From positions 27,543 to 91,542 of the forward strand of contig JNDT01001594.1 in assembly GCA_000697055.1 (NCBI GenBank): a DNA stretch of 64,000 nucleotides, written 5' to 3'. This document shows positions 11,846-24,604 of this stretch, one piece after another. The position numbers and the translations under genes are program-made. Under the pieces are notes generated by a model. It was not told where the DNA came from, did no database searches, and saw only the letters and a list, made by a program, of their open reading frames with translations. The first letter of the stretch is position 1. The number at the start of each line of letters is the position of its first letter. The DNA is from Saksenaea vasiformis B4078 (Eukaryota; Mucoromycota; Mucoromycetes; Mucorales; Saksenaeaceae).

Positions 11846-12310
11846 TAAAGCGAGCACTTCTTTTTCTTTTTTTCTTTTTTTCCTTTGGCTCTGTTGGTAC
11901 AAACATCCCCGGTACGGATGTCAACTTTTTATTACATATCCAGGATCACTCATTTTTTTGTATGCCGTTTAGGCTGCATGACCGCTGTCCCGAACCGTCT
12001 TGGCCGTGTTGGTGCTTTATGCCCACACTCAAAGTACGTAAACGTTATCACACACACACACAGAGTATCGTTCATCTTCCGCAATAGATTGCCAGACGAT
12101 GTATCGCTTCAATTCCTCTGCACGCCGTTTAAAAATGGTCGCTCCCAAGCCATCGGGTCCCCCCACCTCTCGTCGCCCCCACCGCTCCAGGTGCGGGGCT
12201 CTGGCCTCCGTCAATGGGCGGAAATACCCTTCGGGGTTAAGTGAAATGGCATCCAAAGTATTATCCATTTACTAACCATGAATTATTTTTTATGCAGCCC
12301 GAATAAATTT
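11846..12310 (+). repeat. Dispersed repeat family R1, copy 1
   Basis: Shares ordered sequence blocks with five other places in the window: TATTTAAAG box, CTTTGGCTCTGTT, CCCCGGTAMGGATGTC, CTGTCCCGAACCGTC, a GC-rich hairpin-like block with GTGCGGGG, CCCTTCGGGG, then TTAAGTGAAAT...ACTAACCATGAATTATTT and AATAAATTTTGCG. The last part resembles a short intron followed by a polyadenylation signal. In this copy an AG precedes AATAAA (TTATGCAG); other copies have CTG or TTG there. Short open frames on either strand do not agree between copies, so it is probably non-coding. Contains a (CA)n run near 12048-12062. Confidence 0.85.
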
Positions 12311-12674
12311 TGCGTCCACTGGAGAGACCAAGTTCATGTAAGTTGATTAATCCTCAGACGAAACATTGATGTACTAATGGCCACATATTCGATTCTTCTT
12401 TAGCGCAAATTGTCTCTTCAGAGGCGCAAGATTTATTCAGTGTAGCGTAAAAGATAATTCAATAAACAGTACACTAGCATTGGCAGTGACCAATTAGTGC
12501 TGGGATATGCAGTCAGAAATTCATTTTTGGGAAGCACTTTAAGAAGTACCGAGATCGTTGATCTCAACCTTAGTTCTCATTGTTCCAAATATGCTATTCT
12601 TTTCCCGACTTCAGTAAAGAGGTTGACCTTATCTGAGAATCAGGCCAATATATCCTCGATCTGCCTTCTTACAG
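12311..12674. other. Non-coding spacer
   Basis: 364 bases between R1 copy 1 and the foldback element. An open frame at 12497-12727 has no recognisable features and runs into the foldback. Nothing else seen. Confidence 0.4.
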
Positions 12675-12815
12675 TCACTATGGAAAATGGGTTCCTGATT
12701 GACTACTTTTCCTTAAGAGAAAAATAACCCATCAGGGTCCCATACTACCTCAGTTCTCGATAGACTATTTCTTTTAAGGAATAATAGTCAAGCAGGAACC
12801 CATTTTCCATAGTGA
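12675..12815. repeat. 141-bp foldback (near-perfect inverted repeat)
   Basis: Left arm 12675-12722 begins TCACTATGGAAAATGGGTTC. The right arm 12768-12815 is its reverse complement with only a few mismatches over 48 bases, leaving a loop of about 45 bases. Such a structure fits a foldback-type MITE or a transcript hairpin. I found no clear target-site duplication (flanks CTTACAG / GTGTTAG). The right arm ends 45 bases before the start codon proposed for the small gene at 12861. Confidence 0.85.
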
Positions 12816-12860
12816 GTGTTAGAATTAGGAAAGTGTTCGAAATACGACAACAGAGCAATC

Positions 12861-13206
12861 ATGACACCATTATTCATCCGACCACGGCACCGGCTTCGCC
12901 CTATGCCCACAATTCTTCTGCAGCGTCACCTGAAGGGAGCACGTCAGTTGCACCGACAACAACGATTGCTGGAGAGCCTTCTCCGGCGCTGGCCAAAAGA
13001 AAAAGATGAGTCGTAAGTAGGATAATCATGGAAAGGTACGCGCTGATAATGCGACTGACTTGTTTTTATTCAGATGGGTTCAATATATTGAGCATGCAAA
13101 GGAAGATCCCGATCTTGAAATTAATTACTTGGAAGAACGACTGATTTTATTGGAAGAAAAGCGTCGAAAAATTGATCACACGAATAAAACTTGCCCAACA
13201 AAGTGA
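12861..13206 (+). CDS. Small hypothetical protein, possibly a gene remnant
   Basis: Exons 12861-13012 and 13074-13206 (donor TC|GTAAGT, acceptor TTCAG) would give about 94 residues. Exon 2 is convincing: WVQYIEHAKEDPDLEINYLE continues as a charged amphipathic helix or coiled coil (EERLILLEEKRRK). Exon 1 is doubtful. The frame that joins exon 2 is Arg-rich and odd, while the neighbouring frame reads PTTAPASPYAHNSSAASPEG and ends AKRKR-stop just before the donor, which looks more like real protein. A single frameshift in exon 1 of an older gene would explain this. Function unknown. Confidence 0.35.
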
Positions 13207-13584
13207 ATGAACTTAACTGAATTTCCGTAACAGCCAATTTGTCCTGCAAAATGTTGTCAAAATAAATGGTCCAGATACACTAAGATGATTTCACGAAAGC
13301 ATGAGGGAGATACGCCTTTTTCCCTCCAGCTTCGTAATACCGAATCATTTGGGTGCTCCTTTTTTAGCCAACCTGCCACTTAGTTTCCGCAACTGCATGC
13401 CCAAAGACACGGTAAGCAATAACTGGATCTCGATGGAAAATAATCACTTTTCGTTCTTTCGCTTCCCGCACATAGCATAGCTAGGTTTGTGTAAAATATC
13501 TTCCAAATATAGAGATAGCAAGGGATCCTGTCCAATCAATCCAGTTCAACTTTGTTCAATCTATTCGTTCCAAAACTAAGTTGC
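13207..13584. other. Non-coding spacer
   Basis: No domain, repeat or structured element recognised. Probably the 3' flank of the small gene at 12861. Confidence 0.35.
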
Positions 13585-13884
13585 GACTTTCGCTTCGCTC
13601 AATAGTAATTGTTGTATGGGAAAGAATTGGAAAAGGCACAGAAGGAGATGGTGAATAATATACCTTCTAATTGATAATGCTTGATCTAGTGTCTTTCGGT
13701 ATTGAGGAAAGTACACTTCGGAAAGTGCTTGTGTGACTTTCGCTTCGCTCAATAGTAATCATTATATGAAAAACAATTAGAAAAAGACAGAGAAGGAGAT
13801 GGTGAATAATACACTTTCTAATTGGTAATGCTTGGCCTAGTGTCTTTCGGTGCTGAGGAAAGTTCACTCCAAAAAGTGCTTGTG
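13585..13884 (+). repeat. Two-copy tandem repeat, 150-bp period
   Basis: The segment from GACTTTCGCTTCGCTCAATA (13585) recurs at 13735. Both units continue through AAGGAGATGGTGAATAATA, a TAATGCTT block and TAGTGTCTTTCGGT to AAAGTGCTTGTG, with roughly 85 percent identity by eye. No coding potential. Confidence 0.9.
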
Positions 13885-13885
13885 A

Positions 13886-14160
13886 TGGCGGATGTCCAGA
13901 GGTTCTGTAGATGAGACTGTTTTCCAAATTAAAAGATGACGAATAAGCATGCAACGTCTGAGCAGCCGCCGATGTTCTAAGAAATATGATTGATTGAAAT
14001 GATCGCTGCTGTACGATAGCATAAACACTTCTAAAGAGGACGCACTGATTCTATTTAGAAGGGTTCATTTGAAAGGGATGACGTGTGAAGTGCGAACACG
14101 CAGCATTCACTAAACTTTCGGACGTTTCGATGAGACATGACCATCCTCCGTAGACGGCTG
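13886..14160 (+). repeat. Dispersed repeat family R2, copy 1
   Basis: About 275 bases that recur in the same orientation at 35238-35510, roughly 75-80 percent identical by eye. Shared words include AAAGATGACGAATAA, GATGTTCTAAGAAATATG, TGAAATGATCGCTGCT, AGAGGACGCACT and GCGAACACGCAGC-like sequence. Non-coding in both places. Confidence 0.85.
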
Positions 14161-14913
14161 TCGCTAGGTGAACCAGGGGTAATCACAGGGCTGTCAAAAA
14201 GATCATTAAGTGTCTTGAGTACATCCTACAGCATATACTTGGTGGTCAGTACTGCTTTCTCATCTCTCCAAGTTAGAGCTGTCATGGCAATTTAATACCT
14301 TTGAAAGAAGCTCCAATAATTGTGTTGCCTTACCTCTCACAGTTTTCTTCATGAGCTGCAACTTCTGAATGCTTTCCAAATGGCTTCGTAATCTCCCAAC
14401 AAATACACCTTTGGAAGAACTAGGATCAACTTGTGATACCTTTGTGGCCAGAGATATAATATCCCAATTAGAGGGTGGTACGCTGAAAAGTATTGCTCGA
14501 TGCACTTTTTGTATTGCCATTGTAAAGCGAGGTCAAAGAATGGAGGAGTAAATTGTGTATGCAAGGAGAATGAAAAACGGCGAACAGCCAATTCTTTTGA
14601 GTGATTATCACGATTCCTCTGTATCTCGGACTAGATCATTTCTGGGAAATATGGAGTGCGCCAAAGGGGTGCGCGTAGTCGGTTCGATCAAAAAAAAAAA
14701 AAAAAAGCCCATCGAGACCTTTAGCATGATGCTGACGCAATCATGTTCTTTTTTTTTTTGGCACCGCATTACAAGACTTTTTCAGGTGGACTTTCTTTTC
14801 TTTTCACTCTCACACCCAGTACTGCCCCCTTCTTATTTAGGTGTGCCCATCGTCCAATCTCAGACTTATCTGTCTTCTCCTTTCTAACCTAGGTACTATA
14901 GAATCAGATCTGC
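14161..14913. promoter_or_regulatory. Upstream region of hog1
   Basis: 753 bases. An open frame at 14260-14591 (minus) has no recognisable domain. Poly-A (14690-14706) and poly-T (14748-14758) runs, then a pyrimidine-rich stretch (14790-14885) just before the hog1 ATG, as expected for a fungal core promoter. Confidence 0.45.
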
Positions 14914-16613
<1,700 letters not shown>

Positions 16614-17184
16614 ACTAAAGACTAAATGCAGTGTAGTAATGACATTACATTGCAACTAGTAAAATCTGTATCTCCCACTGTGTGCCTGACTGCATGACAG
16701 GCACCACGTATTTGAAACAAGACAAGACAGAGTTTTTCTTTTTGTTTCTTCTTTTTTTCCGGTCTCATGCCATTGCACTACGGTGTTCAACAAAAAGAGG
16801 GTCACCAGACGTTTATGACACCAAAATAGTGACCTGACTGTACCGCAAGGGACACCGAATGAGCACTATTATGGTATTTCGCTCAGGATTTTAGGCAAAA
16901 GTGTACGGCGGCGATTTTTGAAATTTCTACTGCCGTCACAAAAAAATGGAATAATTGTTGCGATGGGCATCAAGCCGCTTGGTGCTACGATTTCTAACAC
17001 TCAGCGAAAGATTCCGAGTAACCAAAATGAAAGCAAACACTAGATTTGGAATCGACGTTTGCGTCAGACAAATATTATGAGACATTCAAGCCAAATAGTT
17101 TTAGCCCTGGAGAGTGATGCTTCTTGGCGTGAAGAAGTTGTTCATTTGCATTAATCCAAGAATAGTTCGCGCCTGGATAACATC
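16614..17184. other. 3' flank of hog1 and spacer
   Basis: 571 bases, AT-rich with a T run near 16736-16760. No gene or repeat recognised apart from the right end, which leads into R1 copy 2. Confidence 0.4.
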
Positions 17185-17830
17185 AGTTTTGCATTAAAGT
17201 GCTTCAGCGATGGTTTTTTGGTATTCTTCCAGAAGCATTAAAAATGTCTCAAGGCAAGAACGTTATCTTTGCATTGAGGTACTTCAGTGATCGATTTCCC
17301 AATATTCTGTCGGAAAGCGGTAAAAATGTCTCAAGATAAGAGATGGTTTCATCCAAAAATGATCCGTATTTGAAGGTTCGCAAGAACCATTTTTAAATTC
17401 TTTGGCTCTGTTTTTCAAAAAGGCATCCCCGGTAAGGATGTCAATTTATATACGTACAGGATTATTCATGTTTTTATGTCTATGCTCTAGCCTGCATGAC
17501 CTCTGTCCCGAACCATCTCGCCTGTGGTGTAGCCCCTTGTTCACCACCAGGTAAGTAAATGTTGTCACACGCAGCCTCACTCCAACTTCCACGACAGAAC
17601 CTTGCCAGACGTTGCATCGCTTCAAGTCCTCTGCACGGTGTTAAAACCCAAACTGGCAGTGTTGTCAGTATAATCTCCTCTGCCGCCCCCATCCCGCCAG
17701 ATGCGGGGCAGGCTGCCGTCATTGGGCGGCTATGCCCTTCGGGGGTAAGTGAAAGTATTTTCCATTTACTAACCGCGAATGAATTTTTATGCTGCTCAAA
17801 TAAATTTTGCGTCTATGAGGAAACACTTTT
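17185..17830 (+). repeat. Dispersed repeat family R1, copy 2
   Basis: Begins with two roughly 92-bp tandem units (ATTAAAGTGCTTCAGCGATG type, then AAAAATGTCTCAAG) also found at the start of copy 6. Then a TATTTGAAGG box, TTTGGCTCTGTT, CATCCCCGGTAAGGATGTC, CCTCTGTCCCGAACCATC, GATGCGGGGC, CCCTTCGGGGGTAAGTG, TTTACTAACC and AATAAATTTTGCG. Intron-like donor and branch point are present, but the acceptor position has CTG instead of AG. Confidence 0.88.
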
Positions 17831-17904
17831 ACGCTAAGAAAAGAATCAAGTATGCGTTCGTTAATACATAAGTTGGCGACAAATTCATACACTACTTACA
17901 TCAA

Positions 17905-18370
17905 CGCAGCCCTCGATGGATGCAAAATTTATATGAACAACATAAAAAATTATTCATGGTTAGCAAATGGAAAAATACTTGGATGTCATTTTACTTACCC
18001 CGAAGGATAATTCCGTGATTTCACGGTGGCCGCACCCCACACCGTGATGGGTGGTAGTGGGAGAGGGAGGAAACACGGCAGATGACGGCTGAAACCCACT
18101 GCAGAGAACTTGAAGCGATACAACGTCCAGCGATCTATTGTACAAGATGGGTGATGCTGAGTGCGAAAACATTGGTTTTACCTATCTAAGTGATGGGTAA
18201 AAACGCCACCACAGCCGAGACGGTTCGGGACAGAGGCCATAAAGGCTAAAGAATACATCAAAAGACATGAGCGATTCTGGATGTGTATTCCATTAAAAGT
18301 TACATACCGGAGATGTAAAATGAACAGAACCAAAGAAAAAAAAGAATTCATGCGTTCCTTTAAATATGGT
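17905..18370 (-). repeat. Dispersed repeat family R1, copy 3, inverted to copy 2
   Basis: Same blocks as copy 2 in reverse complement: TATTTAAAGGAACGCATGAA near 18358, CTTTGGCTCTGTTC, CTCTGTCCCGAACCGTCTCG, CCTTCGGGGTAAGTAAAAT and TTTGCTAACCATG. The 3' ends of copies 2 and 3 face each other about 75-100 bases apart, making a large imperfect inverted repeat from 17.4 to 18.4 kb. Confidence 0.85.
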
Positions 18371-20086
18371 CACTTTACGCGTTCCGATTGGTGCTTTGGG
18401 CAACCTATTACAATGGACCAGCGAAATGCACCTTTGATCCAGAAGTAAAGGTACCTGTCTTTCTGCGCAAAGATCTACTGCTTCTCACCGCTGGATTGAG
18501 TTGGTGTCAACACAAAGTAATATTTGGATGACGTAAATGTGTGCACAGAATCAAGTAAGATCATAAAGTTTAGATGGAACGGTAGGCATCTTCTTTTTTT
18601 TTTTTGACGCACGACACCCCCATCAACTTGCCCTAAAAGCCTTTATAATAATCAAATCAACCGACAATACATCTTATCGAACTCTATCGCTAGGAATCCA
18701 TATGGTATTTCGTTTTAATCATCTTGAATAGGTTGAGATTCTGAGACGATATGGCAGGCGGTACGTGTCTGCAACTGCTCAACCTGCCTGCCTGTATCTC
18801 AAGACTATGTGTATGTGTGAACTGGGATAGTGCGGTTTCATCCCGAAGTTATTAGCAAATATTTATGGTGACCTTTTCTGGAGAACATGACGCAGCATGT
18901 AAAAAATGCATGTTGTCGTGTGGGTACCCAGTTCTCCTCTTTCAAGCTGTGCGAGTACCACTTCATTTGCCAAGCTGTCTTTTAATATGTTTAGTCTGAC
19001 GTATTTATGGCCGACCTTCTATACTTGTTGTAAGCGATGTCATTCCGAGTGTAATACAAGCATAAGTACTGATGCATTTGTATTTGAAACACAGACAAGC
19101 TGCGACTGGGCTGATATACAAGGAAAGCCAACTTTTAGTTTTGTCGGATTCGCACGCGAAGGAAATCATGTTATATCTCGCCTGTAAAGTCAACATTAAA
19201 GCAGGATCAACAAATGACATTCGGTAAGGGTTTTCTTATATTCCGTCTATTATAGCAACTTTGAGCTTTTCCACGAAGAAACAAAATGTGCAATTTAGAT
19301 TATTATTACAAACGCTGCCACAATGACAGTCTACGGAATTGCTACAGGCGCTCAGAAACATCACTTAGGTACGCTTATGTAGGAGTTATTTAGGCGAATG
19401 CCTTGCAAATACTTAATGCATAGAGTCCCCTGTTTGTGCGTGAGAGGATGTGTGTATAAACCTAGCGTCTGTAAGGCGAATGTCTATGATCTGAGTGTCC
19501 AGTAAATTCAACGCCCATTGAGCATCTATTAAACATATATCATCATGTTCACTTATCTAAGCCTAACAATCAATCAACTTGCGAACACTCAAGGATTCGT
19601 AATATTCGTATACTATCGGACTTCATTGGAAAATTCCAAGGCACCTACTCAATAGCCCTCTGAATGATGTTACATGAGTGTCTGTAACAGGCAGACCCTA
19701 AGTGCCCATAGCAGTTTCCATAGCCAAAAATCTGAGATGTCTGACAACCTATCGTTGTGTATACATTATCCTCTTTATACCACTAGTGGAAATTCATACG
19801 AGATAATGCTTTTGGACCGCAAACGTAAACCAACGCCCAGGAAAAAAATGTATGTATTAGATAATGTCCAGTGGAAGGATAGATTTAGGCCAAGAACCGA
19901 GGACTCGCCAAGTCTTTTGCCGATTACTTAAACGATCCTGCCTTCCTACAAACTCACCTCCTGTCAAGTACAACACAATCGCATATCCTGAGATTCCCCC
20001 AACAACTAATGCAAGTATACTCCTCCCTTTACATGAGAGTTGGGATTGTTAATATTCTGTTACAGATCACATACCCTCATGTTCCC
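18371..20086. other. Long spacer upstream of the RabGAP gene
   Basis: 1.7 kb without a recognisable gene. Open frames at 18906-19187 (plus) and 19674-19931 (plus) lack domains and splice support. The right end must hold the promoter of the gene at 20087. Confidence 0.4.
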
Positions 20087-22772
20087 ATGTCGTCCTATCA
20101 ACCAGCACCACACCCATCACAGCCGTCTCGAAGCGAGTCTGTTTATCCAGCTCCGCCACCTCCTCTACCACCTGTTCCTGCTGCTTACAGTCGTTTTCGC
20201 ACGGAACCAGCGAGTACTCCGCCGGAAACTACTCTGCATAAACTACGTCTGATTTATGCCAAGTCTGGATTTTATCTTTGGCCAATCCAACCTGCCGGTC
20301 CTCCTATTCATGGATTTTTAGCTGTTGTATCAAGCCATATGGTAAATGTCGGAGGACCATCATCAACGACAATGTCTGATTGTCTAATTGTATTAGATCA
20401 ACGTCAATATTGTCATTGCATGGATTCCAGAATATTTGATTGAGCCAGAAGATCTGGAGCGATTTATACAACTTGATGGCATGGTAGCTTCAGATCAAGG
20501 CTTTCCCACCATACAGCTGAACATGGGAGAGCAAGAAACAACTGTGATCGAGTTACATAATATTTACTCGTTATATGTTTGTCCTCCCACTGCTGATCAA
20601 AAAGGCTCCATTGTAATTACAACGCGTGAAGGCGATGTCTTAAGACCTATATGGTACAATGCGCCTAATCACACACCAGCATGGCCAGGGCATGACATTC
20701 TCGATATTCTTGGCGCTTTCGCGCAGTTGGAGAGGTAACAGCACCATCATTCATCGTTGTGGTATTTTGTGTTCTTATCCATTTGACAGCACACCTGGAG
20801 ATCCTTGCGAATACAGAGTCCTTCGACGGGGAGAGGCATCCGAGCAGGAAACATCAAATCAGCCCGAGTCGTCAATACCGGACGCATCTACAGACCCTAT
20901 CGCTCAAGCTCTAAGAGATGCACGATGGAATATCCTTGAACGCTTTTCAAGGGTGACCAAGCTTTCAAGAGATACTGCAGGTACACGAAAGACCAAATTA
21001 AACCAGGATTTATCATGCTTAACCCTCGGAAATGAGCAGTACAGTTACTAGATCATCCACTCGCACGATCGATTATTCCCCTGCTACCACCATCTGTACA
21101 AGCGATGAGCCGAGATACAACAGTCCGTGAAACCATGAACGACTATAGCATGGCATCTCATTATCTAACGCGATGGTAAGCCATCTTTAGGCTGTGGCGA
21201 AAGTAATAACATTTTACAAAGGGCAGACGATGGGTCTGGCAAAAGAAAAGCTAATAATGACTGGTGGCGTATCGAAGACGCTGACGGGTTACTCAGCAGC
21301 ATGCCCGAGTTAAACGAAGTAATGACGGGCACGAAATGAGACCTCTACTGACTTTTACCCCTTATCTATAGCCTATACCAAGACATACTCGTGGCGAAGA
21401 AATTATGCCCGAAAAATGGATTGGGTTATTTGACGATGACGGCAAGTTAAACGTCACAGTTGCCGTTGTGAACGAGCTTATTTTCCGTGCTGGACTGCAT
21501 CCTGATGTACGAATCGAAGCCTGGAAATTTTTGCTGGGAATTTATCCCTGGGATTCCACTTTTGACGAACGCGAGGCCATTCGAAGGAGCAAAGCGTAGG
21601 TATTAGGCGACGTTTGAGACCTTTGTTTAATACGCCTTCAGTGAAGAATATTACGAAATTAAGGCCAGGTGGTTCAATGCCATGGAGGTCAGAGATACCA
21701 AAGAATTTAAGGAGGAAAAACACAGGATCGGTAATTGAGATAGCCTCTGTCAGGTGGTTGATGACTGAGTTATCAATAGATAAGGACGTCCATCGTACGG
21801 ACCGATCCATCGATTTTTTTGCCGGAGAAGATTTACCTAACCCAGATCCTGACATGTCTGTCGGGACGAACGCGAATTTGGAAATCATGAAAGATATCCT
21901 TGTTACGTACAACTTTCATAATACAGAGCTTGGTTATGTCCAGGGCATGTCAGATCTTTTGGCACCATTGTTTGTTGCCATGGGTGACGAAGCGATGGCT
22001 TTCTGGGGCTTTGTTCGATTCATGGACAGAGTGGTATGTACCTATAGACCGAACAACAATCCTTAAACGTATCTCTTGTATTTGTAGCAATCCAATTTCT
22101 TTACTGATCAATCGGGCATGCACAATCAGCTCAAAACCTTGGACGCACTTATCCAGTTCATGGATCCACCTCTATACAAACATTTTGAGAAGACAGAAAC
22201 AACAAATCTTTTCTTCTGTTTCCGGTGGCTCTTAGTGTGGTTCAAACGAGAATTTCCGTGGGAAGATGTTATCCGACTTTGGGAGGTTTGGCTTCAAATG
22301 AAACGAGAAAAGAAATATTTACTGATTACGTGGTTTAGGTTCTTTGGACGGATCATTTATCCAATCAAATGCTCATGTTCATCGCCTTGGCGGTCCTCGA
22401 CCAACATCGCGACACGATTTTGAACGAGCTAAATCAATTTGACGAATTGCTGAAGGTACCTTTCATATGATAAATACCATAGTTATTCCTAACCATATTA
22501 TCTAGTATATCAATGATTTGTCGGGAAAAATACCGTTAAATGAGACGTTGGAACGCGCGGAAACCTTATTCTATCAGTTTGAACGACGAGTCCGAGCGAT
22601 GGATCGAAGAAAAGCCGATCTAGAGAACCACCTTCAGAAGAGGGCTGTATGGAACGATAATGAGCAGCGCTCACAGACTCAGAATGCCATACAAAAACTG
22701 ACCTTGAATGAGAAATTGAGAAATCTCCTAGACAGGTCCGAAGGAAACCAGAGGAGACTATGGAACGAATAA
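20087..22772 (+). CDS. gyp7: TBC-domain Rab GTPase-activating protein, Gyp7/TBC1D15-like
   Basis: GAP for Rab GTPases of the endosome/vacuole pathway (Ypt7/Rab7 for yeast Gyp7). Exons: 20087-20341, 20397-20734, 20790-20980, 21040-21175, 21222-21318, 21372-21595, 21642-21730, 21780-22033, 22088-22285, 22339-22455, 22506-22772; 721 residues. An N-terminal Pro/Ser-rich stretch is followed by the Gyp7-type N-terminal lipid/Rab-binding region (IVIAWIPEYLIEPEDLERF). The TBC domain runs from about residue 380. Both catalytic fingers are present: IDKDVHR (IxxDxxR) and GYVQGMSD (YxQ). The C-terminus is a charged coiled coil (MDRRKADLENHLQKR). Complete and intact. Every exon junction was placed by frame and homology. 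Confidence 0.93.
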
Positions 22773-24604
22773 TGGGCTCGAATTGTTGATTAAGCCTAAC
22801 GTGTATGAAATAAACCAATAGCATTCTTGTATAGTTCACCGTCTAGCATACTTTAGACAATGTCTTTGGATGGTCGTCAGCAACTAAGGGAAAGAGATAG
22901 CCGGCCATACTGTAGCGCTGCTTCTCATATTTTTACCAAAACGCCTCGACTAGCGCTTAAAAAAGAGCACCGAAAGAAATATACGCAGACTAAAATCGGA
23001 ACAACCTTTACGTGAAGATGGAAGCCGCCAACTATATTTGCCCAAAGTCAAGAAGCGGATGTTTCACTGGAGACACTTTGGTTGGAGCGCATAAATGACA
23101 ACTGTTTATGTGGAAAAGCAGTGCACATCACGATCGTAGTAGTATATAACGAAAGAGCATCACGGCAGTCAAGACGGTTCGGGACAGGGGCCTTATATGC
23201 TAAACGATGGACAACCCTGAATGTGCAATCATCAAAAGGCATACCAGGGGCATTATAGAAAACAGAGCCGAAAAAGAAAGAAAGGTTTACACGTCTCTTT
23301 AATTACCCATCTTAGTTTCTGAGACGGATGTTGCAATTAGACGTCGGAACCAATAATAAGCCAGCGAAGTGCACTTCGACTTGATGCGCAAAAGTCTGTT
23401 CCCATGCAAAGACTCAACAGTACAACATGCAAAAGGAACACATCCAGCGCGACTTTTTTCTGGATCTGATGTCAAACAGTTGCAGAACAACAGGAAAAAA
23501 TCTCATATTGAAACAGCAAGATTTGTGGATTTGGTCAAATGAGTAATCCAAAGGCGCAAATACCTAGATTATCGCTAATTGTCGTTCCTTGCTGACTGTC
23601 GGAGGTATAGTGTTCTACATGCCCTTCTTTCTTTGCAGTGGCAATCAGGTCGCTTAAGCTGTTCGTCCAAATGCAGATATCACAGCTAGGTTTTATTTGC
23701 TAACAATTGTTGTTGGTCTCCATTACAGAAAAATGGCTGTTTCTTCCCTGATATGATCCTCGATGACTCAACTTTTGAAAAACTAAGGAACTCTATTTAC
23801 CAAACCAAAACGAATTATATTTAAAGGGAATTTTAGGTTGCTGAACAAATGCATTGTAGTAATTGTTGAAGAAGATAGAAAGTTGAAGTTTGTGATTCAT
23901 AGATCATACCTTTACGTTCTCTTGGAAACAATGTCTTTTCAGCTTCAGGTTTTTATTTTTATTTTTACAAGAATGACTTATTTGTGATAGGTTATTTTAT
24001 CGTATGATGAAGTAAAAGGAGGAATAAAAATGCATCAATCGTTCACGTTATATATGGTTGCAACAGTAAATGGTCCTTACACATATACTCTATTCCAGAA
24101 TTAACCCTGTTACACTACGAGTTAGTGTTGAAGTTGCTATTCTACCGGATCTTAGTTTGTGTTATTTTACGAGAAAAAAAGAGTGTAATGGAGTGAATAT
24201 ATTTCATCCATTCCAAACCCAAAAAGATTATTCTCAATTACAGAGGGGAAGATATCGTCCCTGTACCTTGGGTTAAATATATTCCTAATCGGCGTGTATC
24301 TGTCATAGCACAATAGGCTTTTATAAGATCTGATGAATGCCAAATAAGGAGGGCATAAATCTCTGAAATTCTCTTGAAATAGATAAAGTCTATCGGTTTC
24401 CATAATAAGCGTGGACACTCTAATGCTATCGTCTAACATCTTTTACAATACGCAATTTTGTCAGTGACATTTTGGAGGGCTCAGCGGAGAATAAAAATAT
24501 TCTTTCTTCGCAACTTTTTTTTTCTTGTGCTCGGCCACAAGCCCACCGCACACGCATACCCTGTATCTTCCTCTTTCTCGCTTCTTTTCCCTGTATAAAC
24601 CGCT
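22773..24604. other. Long spacer between RabGAP and J-domain genes
   Basis: 1.8 kb, AT-rich, without recognisable genes. It contains a partial R1 copy (see 23110-23300). A pyrimidine-rich stretch (24505-24600) precedes the J-domain ATG. Confidence 0.45.
23110..23300 (-). repeat. Dispersed repeat family R1, copy 4 (partial, 5' part)
   Basis: In reverse complement: TTAAAGAGACG, TTTCGGCTCTGTTTT, GTATGCCTTTTGATG, TTTAGCATATAAGGCCC, CTGTCCCGAACCGTCTTGAC. It matches the promoter-proximal half of R1 and then stops. More diverged than the other copies. Confidence 0.7.

Noticed and set aside
12047..12062. CA dinucleotide run and other short homopolymers
   Set aside because: Ordinary low-complexity sequence, mentioned only within the R1 entry.
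11885..12268. Open frames inside R1 copy 1 as protein-coding genes
   Set aside because: Corresponding frames in copies 2, 3, 5 and 6 are shifted or interrupted; similarity is at the nucleotide level only.
12235..12300. R1 3' segment as a functional conserved intron
   Set aside because: Donor-like and branch-like words are present in four copies, but an AG acceptor before AATAAA exists only in copy 1. Kept as a note, not called as an intron.
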